Origin: Clostridium tagluense
GTDB taxonomy: Bacteria > Bacillota > Clostridia > Clostridiales > Clostridiaceae
Direction: 5' to 3'
Length of the DNA: 64,000 nucleotides
NCBI RefSeq assembly: GCF_003865095.1
Contig: NZ_BHYK01000007.1
Coordinates: 62,001 to 126,000 of the forward strand
The first letter of the stretch is position 1. The number at the start of each line of letters is the position of its first letter. A program made the translations under genes and the position numbers. This document shows positions 61,726 through 64,000 of this stretch, piece by piece. The notes beneath the pieces are model-generated. The model had not been told where the DNA came from and did not search any database. It saw nothing but the letters and a program-made list of their open reading frames with translations.

Positions 61726-63108
61726 TTATAATCTATATTTAATTAAGAAACTAACACCGGTATCCCGATTAACAGCATCTATTTCTCCATTATAAAATTT
61801 TATAATTTTTTTGCAAATAGCAAGGCCCAGACCAAAATTGCCAGTCTTATCTTTGTAAAAATTATCAAATATATGACATAGATGTTCCTTTGGTATATTA
61901 GAGCCATCATTGTATATCTCTATTACTGCAAAATCTCCTTCTTTTTTTAGGGTTACGGAAATTTTCTCTTTAGCATACCTAAGGCTATTATCTAAGATGT
62001 TTTCAATAGAAACCTGTATTTTATCTACGTTTCCAATTATAAGAGCTTCTTCAATGTTTAATTCCCATTTAATATTATTATTAATCACTTTAAATCTATT
62101 TATGATATGGAAGAGCAGGCGATGCAAGTTAATTTCAATATCGCAAATATTATTTTCTAAGACATAATCAAGGGTATTGAAATATAGCATTTGCTTAACT
62201 TTTTTTTCTAAGTTTAAAGCCTCATCCTTTATTATTTCAGCATTTTTCTCCACTGACTCTACGTAAACACCATCAATAATAGCTGCAGCATGACTCATAA
62301 TTACCATAATAGGTGTTTTTAAATCGTGGGATATACTTTGTAAAAACATTTTCTCTTCTTCATCAGCACGCTTTAATTCTTTTTGCATTATATTCATTGA
62401 GGTAGCTAGTCGTCCAATCTCATCTGCATTTCTAATGTTGATAGGCTGTTTCCAATCTTTATGGGCTATCCTAACGGTATAATTCTCAAGTTCTTTAAGT
62501 GGTTTTGAAATATAGTTTGCAACTAATTTTGAAGTTAGAAAACCAATAGCTATAAATACTAGGCCTATAATAAGCATCATATAAAGCAAACTATTTTCTT
62601 TCATTTCCGGCATATAAGTAATTAAATAGGACTTTCCAGTATCTCCATATTGGACTGAACTTATTATAAAAATAAATTTTATATTTTTGTAGGACTTTTT
62701 AAATTGTTTTTCTGCAAGAGTACCTGGTGTAATAAAACTTGACATCCATAGTTTAACGTCACTACCATTTAAACTAAAAGGGTCATTAGGAACATTAGGT
62801 GGTAATCCACGCCTTTTATTTATATTTATAATTTCAGTTTTATTATTTTCATCCACATGTACAATATAATAATCGCTACCTCTTAGATTTTTTAGCTCGT
62901 CAAATCTATTAGGTTCTGTAAATTTTTTAGTTGTTATTAAGAAATCATGAGATACTTTTAAGTCTTGAATTTTAGCTTTCTCATCTATGGCTTTAAAAGC
63001 AACCAGATAAAAAAATGAAATGCTGAAAATTATTATAAGTATTATGATTGTAAAGGTAGCCCATATTCTCATGGTTAGTGATTTAAATTTGAAGTTTAAT
63101 TTCTTCAT
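61726..63108 (-). CDS. Sensor histidine kinase
   Basis: A 460-residue membrane kinase: helix at about 13-36, extracellular sensor to 173, second helix at about 174-194, HAMP to about 248, HisKA with the phospho-acceptor His261 in SISHDLKTPIMVIMSH, then the HATPase domain (IENILDNSLRYA, IFDNFYKDKTGNFGLGLAICKKI). The signal is unknown; the outer loop has no domain I recognise. It overlaps the response regulator gene by four bases. Confidence 0.93.
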   Translation of the reverse strand: MKKLNFKFKSLTMRIWATFTIIILIIIFSISFFYLVAFKAIDEKAKIQDLKVSHDFLITTKKFTEPNRFDELKNLRGSDYYIVHVDENNKTEIININKRRGLPPNVPNDPFSLNGSDVKLWMSSFITPGTLAEKQFKKSYKNIKFIFIISSVQYGDTGKSYLITYMPEMKENSLLYMMLIIGLVFIAIGFLTSKLVANYISKPLKELENYTVRIAHKDWKQPINIRNADEIGRLATSMNIMQKELKRADEEEKMFLQSISHDLKTPIMVIMSHAAAIIDGVYVESVEKNAEIIKDEALNLEKKVKQMLYFNTLDYVLENNICDIEINLHRLLFHIINRFKVINNNIKWELNIEEALIIGNVDKIQVSIENILDNSLRYAKEKISVTLKKEGDFAVIEIYNDGSNIPKEHLCHIFDNFYKDKTGNFGLGLAICKKIIKFYNGEIDAVNRDTGVSFLIKYRL

Positions 63109-63791
63109 GATTTATATACCAATTTATAGCCATAGCCATATATTGTCTCTATGGTGAACTTATCTACTTTTTTTCTTATTCTTCTTATGGTGTCATCAAC
63201 TACTCTATCTGAACCAAAGTAATCATCCCCCCATACCGTATCTAATATTTGTTCTCTGGACACTAAATTATTTTTATTCTCAATAAAATAATAGAGTAAT
63301 TCAAATTCTTTGTTAGTTAGTATAACTTCATCTTTACCTAAGAAAACAGTTCTTTGCTTCTTACTAATGCAATATCCACCCAAATTCAAGTCATTTATCG
63401 GTTGAGTGGTAATCTCTTTAGCTATTCCAGAAATTCTCTCTAAAAGTTTATTTGTTCTAATAATAAGCTCTCTAGGTAAAAAAGGTTTTGATAAATAATC
63501 ATCACTGCCAAGCTCCAGTCCTACCACCCGATCAAGCTCTTCATTTCGTGCAGACATAAAAATAACAGGTGTATTTTTATTGTTATTTTTAATAGCTTTT
63601 ATAATTTGATAACCATCAATATCTGGAAGCATAATGTCTAATATCCAAAGATCAGGCATATCATGAATTCTTGCTATTGCTGAATTACCATCTGAAAAAG
63701 TAGTTACTTCATAACCTTCACGTTGTAGGTATTTTTCTAGTAAAAGATTTAAACTTATTTCATCTTCAACAAGATATATTATCTTTGACAA
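63105..63791 (-). CDS. OmpR/PhoB family response regulator
   Basis: A 228-residue regulator. The receiver domain has the acidic pair VEDE, phospho-acceptor Asp52 (WILDIMLPD) and Lys in LSKPF. The winged-helix domain spans about 130-228 (VILTNKEFELLYYFIENKNNLVSREQILDTVWGDDYFGSDRVVDDTIRRIRKKV). I chose TTG 63791 because AGGGGTGA ends 5 bases before it; GTG 63800 lies inside that site. A TCACATA-type repeat upstream suggests autoregulation and identifies it as the likely binder of the five boxes. Confidence 0.93.
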   Translation of the reverse strand: MSKIIYLVEDEISLNLLLEKYLQREGYEVTTFSDGNSAIARIHDMPDLWILDIMLPDIDGYQIIKAIKNNNKNTPVIFMSARNEELDRVVGLELGSDDYLSKPFLPRELIIRTNKLLERISGIAKEITTQPINDLNLGGYCISKKQRTVFLGKDEVILTNKEFELLYYFIENKNNLVSREQILDTVWGDDYFGSDRVVDDTIRRIRKKVDKFTIETIYGYGYKLVYKS

Positions 63792-63889
63792 GTGTATCAC
63801 CCCTATGTGTTAAGCACTAATTTTTATTGTTTATAAAATTTAAATTAATAAAAACCTACATTTATGTATTTATTATATTCTATCATACA

Positions 63890-63931
63890 ATTTTCAAAAC
63901 ATTTTAGAAAATTTATGTGAAGATTATGTGT
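63890..63931 (-). promoter_or_regulatory. TCACATA-box promoter 5 (two-component operon)
   Basis: On the minus strand ACACATA (63925-63931), ATCT, TCACATA (63914-63920), 18 bases, GAAAAT (63890-63895). It is weaker than the other four but has the same geometry. Confidence 0.65.
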
Positions 63932-64000
63932 TATTAAACCTTTATGCACTAATGAAAATTTACCGCCATATTAAGGGGAGATAGTTTAGAAGACTCAACA

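Noticed and set aside
63955-63990. Tiny open frame starting ATGAAAATTTAC near the window end
   Set aside because: It encodes only ten residues and has no convincing ribosome site.
1-64000. CRISPR arrays, tRNA or rRNA genes, prophage genes
   Set aside because: No regularly spaced repeats, cloverleaf-like segments, conserved rRNA stretches or phage structural genes were seen.

Overview
The window is AT-rich DNA from a low-GC, Gram-positive anaerobe, most probably Clostridium sensu stricto or a close relative (inference). The signs are strong GGAGG-type ribosome binding sites, frequent TTG starts, a Stickland-type 2-hydroxyacyl-CoA dehydratase operon, clostridial Feo clusters, a NiCo-type riboswitch and an RRNPP-type regulator. 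No tRNA, rRNA, phage, CRISPR array or intact insertion sequence was found. The genes are densely packed, and most operons end in clear stem-loop terminators.

Layout. 1-2.7 kb: end of a biotin operon (bioB-bioD-bioA). 3.2-15.6 kb: a sugar or nucleoside type ABC importer with a DUF3798 lipoprotein, an RpiR regulator, and a gluconate block (gntK, gntP, two tandem 6-phosphogluconate dehydrogenases). 15.9-18.9 kb: a dCache-HAMP-PAS-GGDEF-EAL protein. 19.3-20.4 kb: an ornithine-racemase-like enzyme. 20.5-21.1 kb: a NiCo-type riboswitch in front of a small four-helix membrane protein that has two H-x13-H pairs, like a diheme b cytochrome. 21.4-22.2 kb: a NYN/LOTUS-type RNA-binding protein. 22.2-29.9 kb: an iron region with two divergent Feo systems, Fur-like boxes, an AraC regulator, an HD-GYP protein, a Cys-rich FeoC-like protein and a DUF3793 protein. 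It is followed by a small palindromic element. 30.3 kb: a DODA/LigB dioxygenase. 31.6-37.0 kb: a threonine operon (ApgM-type homoserine kinase candidate, thrC, lysC, hom).

37.2-40.6 kb: an HTH-TPR regulator, a 46-residue exported peptide gene, and a convergent secreted thermolysin-like protease. The ATGTAA/TTACAT half-site occurs at both the peptide and the protease promoters, so this looks like an NprR-NprX-NprA-style quorum-sensing circuit. 40.9-51.6 kb: a sigma-54 activator divergent from an eight-gene reductive Stickland operon (CoA-transferase, dehydratase activator, two dehydratase subunits, acyl-CoA dehydrogenase, EtfB, EtfA, 2-hydroxyacid dehydrogenase). That operon has a textbook -24/-12 promoter and a palindromic upstream activator site. 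51.7-54.1 kb: a GntR-controlled ABC exporter. 54.3 kb: a DUF441 membrane protein.

54.8-63.9 kb: an OmpR-type two-component system and several small transcription units. Five of their promoters share the direct repeat TCACATA-N4-TCACATA, followed at a fixed 18 nt by a -10 element. The units encode a GtrB-like glycosyltransferase, a GtrA-like flippase, a GT39 family glycosyltransferase, and two small proteins of unknown function. Together they resemble a three-component extracytoplasmic glycosylation system with its own regulon. A secreted alpha/beta hydrolase lies inside this block but lacks the repeat.
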